A DNA stretch of 64,000 nucleotides from Entoloma clypeatum (GCA_963565915.1 OY751494.1:2976001-3040000), one strand, 5' to 3'. Shown: positions 45,548-57,502, counted from the stretch's first letter. The notes: generated by a model from the letters alone, not told the origin. Numbers and translations: made by a program.

Positions 45548-48073
45548 TCATTGGACTGTAATGATGCAAAGAGCATAGTCCCAGTCATCTTCGTTTGTGG
45601 AAATGAATTGGCAAGGTATCATCGTTACTGGGGGATGTCTTATGGCTTCGCAAATGGACTGGAAGAAGGATCGGCCTTGAGAGACAAGATATCATTGGTT
45701 CTCGTGAGGTCTTCGCCGTGTGAAAGGATACAACTCACATGGTCCTGTGCGAGATGGTCTATAGAACAAGCGGATCGACAGACCATGTTCTATAGACTTG
45801 AAAAAGGCAGCTGAATAAGCCACTTGAAATCTGGTGAGCAGATAACAGCTAGAAGTTTGATAAGTAAAGAGATTACCTTCACCTTTGACACAGATGACGT
45901 TGCAGGCCTCATTGGAGGTTTTAAAACGTGAGAGCTTGGTATGTATCACCACATCGGGAGAGGGAACTGGGTTGACTATGGGGGAGCTTCAGCATCGAAG
46001 CATATGATGATAGAAGACAGCCAGACTCTGTTCATAAAGTAATTCTTGGATTTGTGGAGATGCGTCATCGTCACTGTCGACAGGTTTGCAACGCCCAGTG
46101 TGCAGGAGGACCTGTTTCTCCAAGAGGGCATGTTTTGGCAATTCTTTCACAACGAGGAAAAGTGTTGGGGTCTCGAGGCTCTAGGCGTGAAAGAAAGTTT
46201 TCAAATAAGATCGAGAGCTGGGATTGCGGCAAACCTCCAACGAACGATGAGCACTTTTCACGCTGCCCAAATCTTCAACATTCACCAGCCAGTACAATAT
46301 GACCAGTGTATAGCCCACCCAACTAGGACCACAGACAGGCCGCAAGGCCTGGACGATTCTCGTAATGTGTTGAGATGCTAGAGTTGTTTCAGTTACTAGT
46401 GATCGGGGGCAGGGTAAAGAGAGCTGGCTGGGGATAAGCCCGATTTGGCCGGATATGAGAATCCACTCTCCAGCCTGGAAGAAATTGAGCGATAGAAGAT
46501 GAATTTAGAACCAATACAAACTGTGATGGCTTGCGAGTAAGGTCCGATGTTCGCTGGTGCCCAGTAACTCAATCCTTGCACATGAAGTGCTTGACGGTTC
46601 AGAGGAGTATGTTCCTCGAAGGCTATACATTCGAGGCGGACACGGATGGGCGGTGGAAGGTCGACACAGACACAGGCGCGAGCTGGCGGGCTGGAACCAA
46701 AATATGTTGCATATACGGCATTTACAGCAGCAAACAAGTTGATTGATGAGAGGAATACATTGAGATTTATGCAGTTGGAAAGGTTGAGACCATGCTCGGC
46801 CAGCCGATCTTTTTCACAGTCAGTTAGGAGCAGTAAATCGGCGAAAACAGCAACCATTGAGAATTTTGAAGCATTCCCTGACCTCCTCTTCGATTGAAAT
46901 ATCCACTTCGACGTTCTCAGCTAGACGCTGGACATTTGCAACAGATATCCACGATCCGACCTTTTTACTTTGAACAGATGCATCAAACGGATCCTGGGGA
47001 GATGGCAGAATCCTCATCTCCGTGTGCAAAGGGCCAGAGTCGATGGTGCGCGTTTCGTCCCAAACAGAGTCGCGTATGGAGCTGAACTTGTCCTCAAGTA
47101 GCGGCGGAATGCAGAGGTGAAAACCGTCCTCCGCCTCTTTGGGTTCGAGGATCGCGTTTCTGATCCGGAGAAACGCGACGGTTGCAAAGCTACTGTCGGA
47201 ATGAATCACAGTTTCGACTTCTGTCCTGGATGCAGGGTTTAGCACTCGCCCTGACCTATTTCACGATGACTTACAGCCTAATTCTGTACTTGAAAATGGG
47301 GCAATCTAGTGTGTAACTTTCATATTCCCCACCTTCTCCGCAGATGTGGGCTCCATAGAGGTTATTCTGTCCGAAGAAAGTCAGAGTATTGACCATTGAA
47401 ATGCAAGAGGTTTTTGTTGCCAACAAGCTTCACGAGGGTCGGCCGCATCTGTACCAGCGTTTTTCCGAGATGATGGGTGGTCAAACCGATGCCAGCGACC
47501 TTGATTATGACAGCTTCCATTCGAGCATCGATCATCTCGTCCAGTAATTCGCCTTGGTCTCTGTTCCAGAGATAACACAATGGAATCAATCCGAGACGGC
47601 GGCAGCTTTATGCAGAAGGCATTAGATTGCAGGATGACATGGTATATAAGCATCTTACACATGGTCGACCCGAACTCGTTGATAATTTGAGAGTATAGCG
47701 CCGACGGATACGCCTTGTATTTCGGGATGATGTAGCTAGATATTCCGTCGCATATAATTGATCGTGCATGTGAGTTATGCACACCTTGACCTCCGACAAC
47801 AGAGCAAAAAGGTCCTCGGTTTCGTCTCCTTCAACAGCGACTGGGTCTCCAGCCTTGCGACTGCCATACTCTGATCCTTTCTCCACCGCGCGTCCGGTAA
47901 TCACGCGCCGGAACAAGGGTACATCGAGGGCACGCGCGATGAATTCGATCCCGTCCTGGCCGACGGTCTGATAGAGATAGGAATCAAGTTCCTCTGAAGG
48001 CTGTTAGAAAGGCCCGGATCTGGGGCGAAGGGTAGTGTCGAACCTTTTCCAAGGCCAGGTCCCAAGGACGCCG
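45548..48073 (-). CDS. DPH6: Diphthine-ammonia ligase, N-terminus lost in gap
   Basis: Dph6 uses ATP and ammonium for the last step of diphthamide formation on elongation factor 2. The visible part begins at the gap with SLGPGLGK, joined to EELDSYLYQTVGQDG. It continues through the ATPase domain: FRRVITGRAVEKGSEYG, EDLFALLSEVK, HPEIQGVSVGAILSNYQRVR, LGLIPLCYLWNRDQGELLDE, IIKVAGIGLTTHHLGKTL and GAHICGEGGEYESYTLDCP. Two RidA/YjgF-like domains follow, as in the fungal fusion: INLFAAVNAVYATYFGSSPP, LHVQGLSYWAPANIGPYSQA, and AGEWILISGQIGLIPSQLSL. The end reads CQFISTNEDDWDYALCIITV before TGA at 45548-45550. The P-loop (SGGKDS in the family) lies in the missing part. Ten or more introns. Confidence 0.87.
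45757..45797. repeat. Perfect 12-bp inverted repeat inside the DPH6 coding region
   Basis: GTCTATAGAACA at 45757-45768 and its exact complement TGTTCTATAGAC at 45786-45797 are separated by 17 nt. The pair lies in the exon encoding SIEHGLSIRLFYRP, a conserved part of the second RidA-like domain, so it may simply reflect the codons. It could form a hairpin in the transcript. Confidence 0.6.
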
Positions 48074-48273
48074 NNNNNNNNNNNNNNNNNNNNNNNNNNN
48101 NNNNNNNNNNNNNNNNNNNNNNNNNNNNNNNNNNNNNNNNNNNNNNNNNNNNNNNNNNNNNNNNNNNNNNNNNNNNNNNNNNNNNNNNNNNNNNNNNNNN
48201 NNNNNNNNNNNNNNNNNNNNNNNNNNNNNNNNNNNNNNNNNNNNNNNNNNNNNNNNNNNNNNNNNNNNNNNNN
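48074..48273. other. Assembly gap of exactly 200 Ns
   Basis: Positions 48074-48273 are undetermined. The start of DPH6 (minus) and the start of FRS1 (plus) both fall inside. By comparison with family lengths, the missing coding sequence alone exceeds 300 nt, so the 200 Ns are a placeholder rather than a measured distance. Confidence 0.97.
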
Positions 48274-50189
48274 TGCATAGAAGGAATTGCCCGTGCTCTT
48301 CGCATCTTCCTGCAGAAGTCTGATGCCCCTCAATACCAACTTGTATATCCACCAGGAGGAGAATCAAGTCTACTAACCGTCACATGCAGCCCAGAGGTTT
48401 GTTCAGTCACTCACGATGATCTCCTGGGCCCTCACCGAAATGACAGACCAAGAAGATTAGACCGTTCTTTGCTTGCGCTATTCTACGAAACGTCAATTTC
48501 ACACCGCGATCCTATGCATCCTTCATCGAGCTACAAGATAAACTGCACCAAAACATCTGCCGACGGCGACAACTTGTGGCCATCGGCACTCACGATCTAG
48601 ACACATTGAAGGGCCCCTTTAGATATGAGGCTCGACCACCCAGAGATATCAAATTTGTACCCCTGAATAAGGGAAAGGCCTACACCGCCGAGGACCTCAT
48701 GACTGTCTACGAGGTGGTGGCCAACGGTTCTGCAATTCTCTTTTCAGAGCTAACTTCGCGCTCCAGTCCGACAAACACCTCTCGAAATACCTTCATATAA
48801 TTCGTGATTCTCCTGTTTATCCCATCATATATGACTCTATCGACCAGGTTCTATCAATGCCGCCCATCATCAACTCGGATCACAGTAAAATCACTCTTAA
48901 CACACGCAATGTCTTCATTGATGTCACGGCGACCGATCAGACGAAGCTCGACATTGTCGTCAATATTGTGGCGACAATGTTTTCGGAGTACTGCGAAATC
49001 CCATACACGTGAGCTCTCAATCTGATTTTCGAACATCCCAGGCTTATGACGACTCAGGATTGAACCAGTCAAAATCGTTTCGCCTGATGGCCAAACACGT
49101 ATTTCTCCCGATATATCCGGACGCAGTACAGTCGCTCGCGCGTCCTATGTCAATTCATGCACAGGACTTTCCTTGACAGCGTTTGATCTATCTAAATATT
49201 TGAAAAGAATGGCGCTCCACACCTCGTTATCCCCTTCCAATTCTGACGAGGTCCTCGTGAAGATACCCGCCACCCGGCCGGATATTTTACATGAGTGTGA
49301 TATCATGGAGGATGCTGCCATTGCATATGGGTTTAACAACTTGCTACCTACTTTCCCTGCTACGAGTACTGTGGCCCAACCTCTGGCCGTCAGTAAACTG
49401 AGCGATTTGATACGCAGGGAATGGGCTCTTGCTGGTTGGATCGAGGTGCTACCACTGATTCTTGTGTGTTCAGATTTTCTATTTGGACGAGGAACCTTTC
49501 CTGACTCAGCCCAACAGTGTTCGCATGAAGAAAATTTCGAATTTCTGAATCGTGTAGATGACGGTAATACGGCAGTTAAAATCGCCAATCCAAAAACTCT
49601 CGAATTCCAGGTCGTGCGGACCACACTTCTCCCCGGTCTTCTCAAGACAATCCGTGAAAACCGGTCACATTCCCTTCCTATCAAGGTTTTCGAGACTTCC
49701 GATGTCGTGTTCAAGGACACATCTCGGGAACGTCAAGCACGCAATGCGAGACATGCAGCTGCTGTATGGTGCAATAAGACTGCAGGATTCGAAGTTGTTC
49801 ATGGGATGCTCAATCGAGCCATGAAGATGTTAGAGATACCTAGGATCGAAGATGGCAAATCAGGGACGGGCTATTACATCAAAGAAAGCAGTGGTAAGTG
49901 CGGTTCTATTCGAATACTGCTCTACTGACATACACTTCAAGACCCGGTTTATTTCCCCGGCCGCGCCGCAAAAATCTACTATCGTCCTTCGGGTATTGGC
50001 ATCTTGACGACTCGAAACGATGTGCAGGATAAAGTTCAAGTTAGGGGGGACATTGAAATCGGCAACCTTGGAATCCTTCACCCGAGTGTGCTGGACAAAT
50101 TCGAAATAGGATACCCTTGCTCCGCTCTTGAGTTTACTCTTGAGCCATTCAAGAAACAGATGCAAAAGATCTGGACGAACGAAGATTGA
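48274..50189 (+). CDS. FRS1: Cytosolic phenylalanyl-tRNA synthetase beta subunit, N-terminus lost in gap
   Basis: The beta subunit pairs with alpha (FRS2) in the alpha2-beta2 enzyme that charges tRNA-Phe and carries the editing site. The frame emerges from the gap as [19 protein letters not shown], about 75 residues into the usual protein. It continues [20 protein letters not shown] (exon near 48483), [67 protein letters not shown], and [16 protein letters not shown]. The B5/core part reads [25 protein letters not shown]-type helices, [20 protein letters not shown], and [20 protein letters not shown]. The last exons hold [20 protein letters not shown] and [20 protein letters not shown], with TGA at 50187-50189. 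Several short introns interrupt it. Confidence 0.93.
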
Positions 50190-50335
50190 TTGTAGAGAAG
50201 TACATGCTTAGATGGCAGTTAGCACTTTTCGAGCTCACCGGGCGATCCTGGCTGTCATTACCGACTTAAATCTGGACACTGGAGATAGACTCATGTTCTG
50301 GCTCGTAGAGAACACATGTTAGGTGGCTGCCAACC

Positions 50336-51200
50336 CTAATCTTGCTTCTTTGGTTGTTCCTCTTCTCCGCTACCCGTAAAAACTGAATTAATTCAAAGTG
50401 TCAATTCAAGCGAACCAGAGGGATGAGAAGCGTATACACTGACGTGTAAAGAGGACCAGAGCAAGCATGTACATCCAGTATTTCTGGAGGAAGGTTTTCT
50501 CGGGGACGGGTGTGATCGGTTCCCCGTCCAGGGAAAGTGGTGGAGGCGCGATTAATAATGGTCTAATTCACGTTTAGTGTTCGTCTAGTCAACCTTGTGG
50601 ACTGCGACCTACACAGGTGGGGATGATGCACCTCGTAATATCACGCTTGTGTTGACAAACGAATGGAGCAGGGGTGGCTGTGTGACACCGTTCCGGCTGG
50701 ACCGAAGACAGCCACCATCATGCGAAATGGGGGTTATAAAATAGTCAAGGGCATGTGGAATGGGATTGTGGATGTCAAGAGAATGAAGGTATATCATCTC
50801 AGACGTTGCAAACGGAATATGACACTGTTGATCCGATGTTTCAGGATCCCAGACGCAGAACTGGAGGGAAGAATTTGGAGGTGCTTACAGCTTTGACAGA
50901 TGAGATATCCCATTGCGACTCTACATTGTCCGCGTGACGTTCCAGTGCCACTTGATAGAGCAATAGATGTGAGGCGTTTACGGTATGGAGAACCTCAGCG
51001 AAGGAGTTGAAGTCGTCCTGGAAAGAGGCTGCTGGTTGGAAGGAGGGGCCATTGTTATCTGTGATCGTTACGGTTCCGCGTTCAGTGAAAGGGGCCTGGG
51101 CGGCTAGTGGGTGGTATAGACGATGAAATAGTCTGAGCTGGGGGGGTCCTGCAGCGGCAAACGGTAAGGGGAGCAAACCCAGGATGGTGAGCAACCTCAT
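50336..51200 (-). CDS. EMC10: ER membrane protein complex subunit 10
   Basis: Emc10 is a subunit of the EMC insertase that places tail-anchored and multi-pass proteins into the ER membrane. The start at 51198-51200 gives a signal peptide (MRLLTILGLLPLPFAAAG). A lumenal domain follows: LRLFHRLYHPLAAQAPFTER, GPSFQPAASFQDDFNSF, LYQVALERHADN, and QWDISSVKA, matching fungal Emc10. Further exons give HALDYFITPISHDGGC and PITPVPEKTFLQKYWMYMLA, the C-terminal membrane anchor, and end FTGSGEEEQPKKQD at TAG 50336-50338. The WDISSVK motif and the final QKYWxYxxP-like anchor are the family hallmarks. Four or five introns. Confidence 0.88.
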
Positions 51201-51312
51201 TCGTGGTCCTAAGTAGTATGTGTACAGTACATACGTGGAACCGCACACCTAACCTCACTTAGCGGACTTTGAATCAATTTACCAGTAAGTATATACATTT
51301 CTCAAGTTACCC

Positions 51313-51693
51313 ATGTCCCCTCCCCTTTGCACTCCGCCAGCCTCCCCGCGCAGCGATCCCTTCACTCTACATACCTCTGATGATTCTCTCCAATCTACCA
51401 TGGAACTCCTCGACTCCTTAACCGACTACTACCACCAGAAATCTCCCAGAAAGATGCTATCTGCGACTTCGATTATCTCGAATGCCCAGCATCGCCGCCA
51501 CAACCCATCGATATTCCCGAGGGCGTGGCACGATGGCACAGACGCGAAGAGGGCACACGCGAGTGGCGACAGTTTAATGGAACACTACACAAATCAAGAT
51601 GTACGCAGCGAGAGGGGATTCTGGGCCAGTTTGAAAGGTTGATGGCGACCAGATTGGATGGGCTGCCAGAGGGTGGTGAGGAATGCCAATAGA
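51313..51693 (+). CDS. Small hypothetical protein, frame ambiguous
   Basis: Two overlapping plus-strand frames compete. One starts with ATG at 51313 (MSPPLCTPPASPRSDPFTLH) and runs to a stop at 51642. The other has no ATG but looks more like a real protein: CDFDYLECPASPPQPIDIPE, then GVARWHRREEGTREWRQFNG, up to about 51690. I see no clean splice that joins them. It may be a two-exon small gene, or one frame may be chance. I do not recognise it. Confidence 0.35.
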
Positions 51694-52001
51694 GCCAGAA
51701 TGATTGATGATCTCCATTGGAGGCGATGATTTGACGACGCCTTGCGTACCTCGGTAAATCTTTTGATTCGCCATTGATGTGTTTTGTGTGACCCATCCCT
51801 AGATACATCTTTTATGAGGGAGGCGAGGAGGAGACTGGCAGTTGAAATACTATGTACTAAGTATGCATGTGTTGAATACATAGGTGCTGGGCTGATCAAC
51901 GGGTGTCGCTGACAAATTGAGGTTGCAGTTGCCCTCAGCCTCGTTCCTAGAGTCATTCTTTCACTCTTCCCGTCTGGCTACTTCTTCGGCTTCTGTGTCC
52001 C

Positions 52002-53565
52002 ATGCCCACCGCTCGCTACACAGCGCTCAATACCAGGGCAGACCGTATCGGTCAAGATGACATGGAGGCTGCATTCGACTATTCTGAAAATGAAGACGAG
52101 AACGTTTCAGAGTCTCAGCCTCTAACTACAGATACCTCATCGATCGTCCGAGAACCCTCTTTTCGCTCGCATGTTCCCGGGACGTACGACTTCGAGAATC
52201 TCGACTACGATTACCCGCCACCAGGATCTCCCCCACGACCATCTACCATTGCCCTTCCGAACGACTATGGAAATTCCAATGGTTTCATTCCTCCGTCTAG
52301 GATAGAATCAAGACCGGGGCCCCGTAGGAACTGGTTCCACCGATCAGGGGCCGCCATCTTGCCTCCCAATATTGCACAGTGGATTGGCTTCGTTCCCCAA
52401 CGCCCTGCAGGTGCCATCGGTGGGGGCACCAATAACGATGGAGTCTTTGCGAATGTCACCGCAAAACCTACTCGGCCCTTGACGATACAAGAAGGTATGC
52501 ACCAGACGGTGCCTGATCGTTGAGCTTGCTGACTTTAACTCCCAGGTGATGACACTTATATTGTCCCAGAAGAAAGTCGGGCAGAAGCCCCGCCTTCATA
52601 TGCATCTGCACAAGCAGACGCCGTTCCTCCATACTGGGAAACTACTGTGCATGCCCCCTTCACTCCCGGCGCCGCTGGTGAAATCATCGTAGACTCTCTT
52701 CCTACCGGCTCCCTCTTCTCATTCCTATGGAATATGCTGGTTTCTATATCCTTCCAATTCGTGGGTTTCCTTCTGACTTATCTTCTGCACACCACGCACG
52801 CAGCGCGGCTGGGTTCCCGGGCGGGCTTGGGTGTGACTTTAATTCAGTATGGTTTTGCTCTCAGGGGACGAATGGACGGACCTGGGAATTCTGCCGATGG
52901 GGACATGAGTGGGTGGCCGGGCCGCTGGGAGGGGCAACCCTCCCGCCCTAGTAGCTCTGAAGAGCGCCCCGCATTCGGCAATAACATCAGCAATCGTTCA
53001 AACTCAACCGCCGTTGCCAACAATTCCGCCGAGCAGCAGGTCAATATTCTGGTGGTCGATGCTACCACCGAGTGGCTCTCTTTTTTCCTCATGACTGTTG
53101 GTATGTAGCCTTTTATCAACTGCCATGAGAATATTGGCGGCAACGTCTTTTTCAGGCTGGTTCATCCTCCTCACGTCATTGCTCGGTTTTTGGCGCGTCA
53201 AGCGCTGGGAGCGAAGTATCCTTGCTTCGCAGAGAGATAATTCCAACGCAGCTCCCGTCACCCCGTCACCTTTCACCTCACTTTCCCGCATGGAACACAC
53301 ATTTAGCTTGCGTGGTGTATCGCGTATAGATCTACTTCGTCGAGGTTTCGGATTCGGTCCCACGGCACGTCTAATACAGGCAGATAATGCTGCCCGGCGT
53401 GCAGAAGAGGGAAATCTTACTCGCGAGGACGAGGAGCATGCGCTTGAAAGTGAGCCGATGATTCCTATGGATCCCAACAACCCAGAGCGGTCCCGACGAC
53501 TCGCGCAGGCGTTGGAGCAAGACAGAAGATTGCAAAGGGACTTGAGAAACGCAGGGCTATTATGA
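52002..53565 (+). CDS. BSD2: Bsd2/NDFIP-type adaptor of the Rsp5/Nedd4 ubiquitin ligase
   Basis: Bsd2 and animal NDFIP proteins are three-span membrane adaptors in the Golgi and endosomes. They recruit Nedd4-family ligases to transporters, in yeast to metal transporters. The start MPTARYTALNTRADRIG at 52002 precedes an acidic, proline-rich cytosolic domain with YDFENLDYDYPPPGSPPRP. After an intron comes EAPPSYASAQADAVPPYWET, which contains a PPSY (PPxY) motif. The membrane part is IIVDSLPTGSLFSFLWNMLV, SFQFVGFLLTYLLHTTHAAR, GSRAGLGVTLIQYGFALRGR, and, after the last intron, WFILLTSLLGFWRVKRWERS. The DSLPxGSxFSFxWN and THAxRxGSRxGLGxTLIQYG motifs are the family signature. It ends LQRDLRNAGLL. 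Confidence 0.91.
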
Positions 53566-54236
53566 TGGTGATAAGATGTGTTTCGCTAAGGCCGATGGAT
53601 ATAGCAGGGAAAGGAATAATGAATCTCAGGAGATGAGTACTGAGTAGTGAGTTTCAGATAATAGAAGTGGCAGACAGGTGTATGGTGGGTTGGGGGGGGG
53701 CTTTGGCTTGGACTTCAAATTTCGGCAAAACTGGGAAACGCGTGGACCACGTGATCTGAACGCGTCGGAAAGGGAAAACCGAAAGGAAAACAGAAAACAA
53801 ACCGACCAAAGTCCAGCGCGCTAGGGAACCAGATCCGGAAAGACCAGAAGTCCAAATCTGGAAACACCAAGCACTGAAGGGATGGTGGGCGGGTCGAAAA
53901 AAAGGACAGAGGAATTTTAGCGACTCAACGGCCGAGGTTACAAGGCGCGATGAGCACGCGCAAGGTTTTTTCGTGCGCACAAAAATGTTTTTAGCTAATG
54001 CCATGGATGTGTGCACGCAAGAGAAATCGGCCGTGGGTCGCTGTACATCTTATTCCGCGATAAGTTTCCCCTCGTTCCTCGGAAAACATATCCCAGTTAT
54101 CTAATTGGCGGCCTTCGCCTTGTTCTCATTACATAATCCTGAATGATTACGTTATTCCAGAGGACTTAGTTCATTATATCGTCCGGAAATTTTCCGCAGG
54201 TCAATCTGTAGACCCGAATTTTATCCAGGGACCTAT
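53566..54236. other. Intergenic, no gene seen
   Basis: Contains the BSD2 3' flank with a nine-base G run near 53692-53700, an A-rich purine tract at 53770-53800, and the acetyltransferase promoter. A minus frame (53654-54016) shows no protein features. Confidence 0.4.
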
Positions 54237-54854
54237 ATGCCAACAATTCGCAGAGCCACAGAACAGGATGCCCCTGCCCTCACTCGAATTTGTCTGCTCA
54301 CTGCGAATGCGGGTACAACAGCCGAGCACCTGCACGACTTCCAAGAGTTGCCGGGGCTTGTGTACTCAGTACCATACGTTAAACTGCCCACAACCTGGGG
54401 TTTTGTACTGGTCGACGACACTAAGAATGATGTGGTCGGGTACATTGTTGGATCCAAAGATACCCGAGAATACGAGCGATACGCGGCAGAGCACTGGTGG
54501 CCACGTTTGACGCAGAAATACCCACCCTCGATTGCGAAAAAGCCGGGGGACATACTTTACACAAATCTATTTGGAAATATGCCCACAGCGCCCGACTCCA
54601 ATATTGAATTTGCTGCTGCGCACCTACACATCAATATAATGGGCTCGTATCAGGGGCAAGGGTGGGGGAGGAAGATGGTTGCGAAGGCTATTGAGTATCT
54701 GAAGGAGGAGAATATTGAGGGAAAAGGAGTTTGGCTTGGGTTGGACCCTATGAACGGGGAGGGAAAGAAGTTCTATCAAAGGCTTGGATTTGAGAGCATT
54801 GAAGGAGCAAACGAGAACCAGATGGGTATCAAATTCAGCGATTTCGCTGGGTAG
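54237..54854 (+). CDS. GNAT-family acetyltransferase, single exon
   Basis: The 205-residue protein MPTIRRATEQDAPALTRICL has the GNAT fold: an N-terminal beta strand and helix, GFVLVDDTKNDVVGYIVGSK (strands 2-3), and the acetyl-CoA loop motif at HINIMGSYQGQGWGRKMV, with the Q-x-x-G-x-G pattern (QGQGWG). VWLGLDPMNGEGKKFYQRLG then matches motif B. It resembles the free-standing acetyltransferases related to the C-terminal domain of O-GlcNAcase, including bacterial ones. The substrate is unknown. It is the only clearly intronless enzyme gene in a window where other enzymes have one to ten introns, which could mean recent retroposition or transfer. Confidence 0.86.
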   Translation: MPTIRRATEQDAPALTRICLLTANAGTTAEHLHDFQELPGLVYSVPYVKLPTTWGFVLVDDTKNDVVGYIVGSKDTREYERYAAEHWWPRLTQKYPPSIAKKPGDILYTNLFGNMPTAPDSNIEFAAAHLHINIMGSYQGQGWGRKMVAKAIEYLKEENIEGKGVWLGLDPMNGEGKKFYQRLGFESIEGANENQMGIKFSDFAG

Positions 54855-54889
54855 CCATAAACCAAACAAATTCTGCTTCCGTCCGCAAC

Positions 54890-57414
54890 ATGTCGACCGA
54901 GGACACTCTACGTCGTCCAGATCCTCAAGTTGTCGCACCCACTGGCGGTTTCACAGATGTCTCTCCACCATCTCCGACTCTGAGCAAGGCTCCTGGACAT
55001 CACACCCCGACCCGTCCGCAGAATCCGAGTGAACTGCAGTGGCATATACCCATCTACAGCAATACCGACGATCGGCAGACAACAACAGGTATTGAAAGCC
55101 ATCCCAATCGTCGACGCGTCAGCCAGATTCCTCCCAATTCTAACACGCCAGAATCACGGCGCGGCTCTGCAAGGAGCGATTTTACCCTGACCGACGCTGA
55201 AGAACCCAATCAAGATCCTTCCAAGTCGTCTTTTTCTTACAAGCACCCATATGATATTCGGTCGCCCCAAAATGCCTACCCTGGAACCGGCTATCAGACA
55301 CGTCCAAAGCGCTCGATAAGTTTCGCAGACCAACAGCCCACCGTTCGCGAGTATATGCCAGACGAAATGGAACAGTTCGACCCGAAAGCTGAACGCGCTC
55401 TCAAAAGACGGGGAATTCCATCCAACATGCTAGACTTGTATGCTATCGACAACAACTTGGATTCAGATATAGAGCGACAGGCGGGTATGAGAAGACAGGA
55501 CTCGGCAGCCTCAGATCGCTACGTATACTCGAGTGCCCGTCACGACATGCGCCGCCTGGACTCTGCGATGTCGGTTGGCTCGGACTTTCTTGACCCTGAT
55601 GATCCTCGCGTGACTGGCATCGAAGCGAGATGCCTGGAAGATCCCGAAGACGTCGAAAAGAATATGCTCCGTCAGATGGATTATCGGGCCCGCCGAAAGC
55701 ATATCAGGCGCATCAGGATTGAGTTCAATGTTTCTTGTACTGGACTTTTATGATTCCTTTCTATCTGGAGACTGACTACAAATATTCTAGCAATGCTGGA
55801 TAGACAGGAATTTCTACTCAAACTTGCAAAGGCCCTGATGACTTTCGGTGCCCCGTCTCATAGAATCGAATCGCAACTGGTCGCCGCAGCTCGGATCCTT
55901 GAAGTGGAAGCCGAATTCATACATCTTCCTGGCGTCATAATCTGCTCCTTTGGTGATCAAGATCTAGGCTGCTCTGAAACACACTTCGTCAAATGTAACG
56001 GTAGGCTTGCCCTCGGGCAGTTGCACAAGGTTCATGGAATTTATCGCTCTGTTGTTCACGACGAACTGAGTGCAAAGCGTGCGACTGGCGAACTGGAAAA
56101 TCTTCTCAAAACACCTCCTGTATATTCTATTTTGTTTCGGTGTGCTTTAGCTTTCTTGCTCTCCGCTCTTATCTGTCCTCTCGCTTTTGGCGGCTCCTTC
56201 GTGGATATGTGGATAGCTGGCATAGGGGCTTTCTTCCTGGCGGTACTCCAACTCAACGTTGTAACTAAAAGTGCAATGTATGCTAACGTCTTTGAGTGAG
56301 AGTTCTGCTTCTTTTATGATTGCTTTCTTAGTGCTCAACTCTTCAAGGATCACAATAGCGATAATCGTTTCTTTCACCGCTCGAGGCCTGAGCAGTATCC
56401 GCACCCGAATCTTTTGCTACACAGCCATCTCCTCAGCTGCCATCATCGGAATTTTGCCTGGTTACTTGATTTGTATGATATTTACTTCTCTCCTCATTAA
56501 CGCCGCTGCTGAAGTTGCTCTCTGCTTAGTGAGTAGTTCCCTCGAGCTGGCCTCCAAAAATATCGTATGCGGTAGTGTGAAAATGGTCTACGCGCTCATT
56601 TATACGCTCTTTTTGGTCTGTGGCTAGATGTTCCAATGATCCTTTCAATTGATTCTCCTCAAGGGATTTGGTTTACAAATTGGCTCCGATTTTTATCTTC
56701 TTTTTGACCCCTCTACTCGACATAATCTAGATGCTCTCGCCGCAAACCTTTCCACTGCTGTTGCAATCAGTGGAAGTTGGGTCGCCGACAACAACACAGT
56801 CAATAATTCGATTCCTCTTGTCGGAACTTGGCAGTTCACATATGCAGTTCCTCCAAATGCTCTTGACATAGTTAATGGCTGCTACCGCACTGCATCTGCG
56901 CCTTGGTATCTGCAGCCCTTTCCCGTCTGGACTTCTGTCATCATCGTCCCCGTATTTTCTACTTTGTCCTCCCTTGCCAATCTGCAACCGTTTTGGAGCA
57001 AGCAATTACCAGTCATGGTCATAATTTCTTGCTGCTCCTATGCCTCGAACAAAATCGCCAATCACTACATTTTCAACCGGTCAGATATTGTTTCCGCTAT
57101 CGGTGCCTTTACCGTCGGACTGTTGGGCAATATATACTCTCGGAAAATGGGCGGCACCGCATTCACATCTATGGTCACCGGCGTATTGTTCCTTGTACCG
57201 GTGCGTTCACTTCGTCATCCTCGAGTGCTTTACTTAATCCCAGGACCAGTCTGGACTCTCTCAGGCAGGGGGCATTACTGCTCATGGAGACGGCATCGAC
57301 ATCGGAGGCGCGATGATCGCAGTGACGATTGGTATAACAGTTGGCCTGTTCATGAGCCAGGCGCTCGTTTACGCCTTTGGAAGTCGAAAAAATGCAGCTG
57401 TATTCTCTTTCTAA
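54890..57414 (+). CDS. PRM10: Prm10/ThrE-family membrane transporter
   Basis: This belongs to the DUF1212/ThrE group, related to bacterial threonine/serine exporters and to yeast Prm10. A long disordered N-terminus (MSTEDTLRRPDPQVVAPTGG, to about residue 280) ends HIRRIRIEFNVS. The first membrane-proximal domain begins, after an intron, RQEFLLKLAKALMTFGAPSH and carries the family motif RIESQLVAAARILEVEAEF. Membrane helices include CALAFLLSALICPLAFGG, IGAFFLAVLQLNVV, GILPGYLICMIFTSLLINAA, VIISCCSYASNKIANHYIFN and GAFTVGLLGNIYSRKMGGTA. The last exon reads GDGIDIGGAMIAVTIGITVG and ends SRKNAAVFSF at TAA 57412-57414. About seven introns. It starts 35 bp after the acetyltransferase stop. Confidence 0.9.
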
Positions 57415-57502
57415 AATTCCATATTCTCGTCCTTGCCTGTGTTTTCGTGCTGTACACACATGAAAGTATGGGGCAATGATACGACCGTTCGTAATAATCC
57501 CC

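Noticed and set aside
48035..48280. ORFs that run through the Ns.
   Set aside because: Artefacts of translating undetermined bases; only the flanking DPH6 and FRS1 exons are real.
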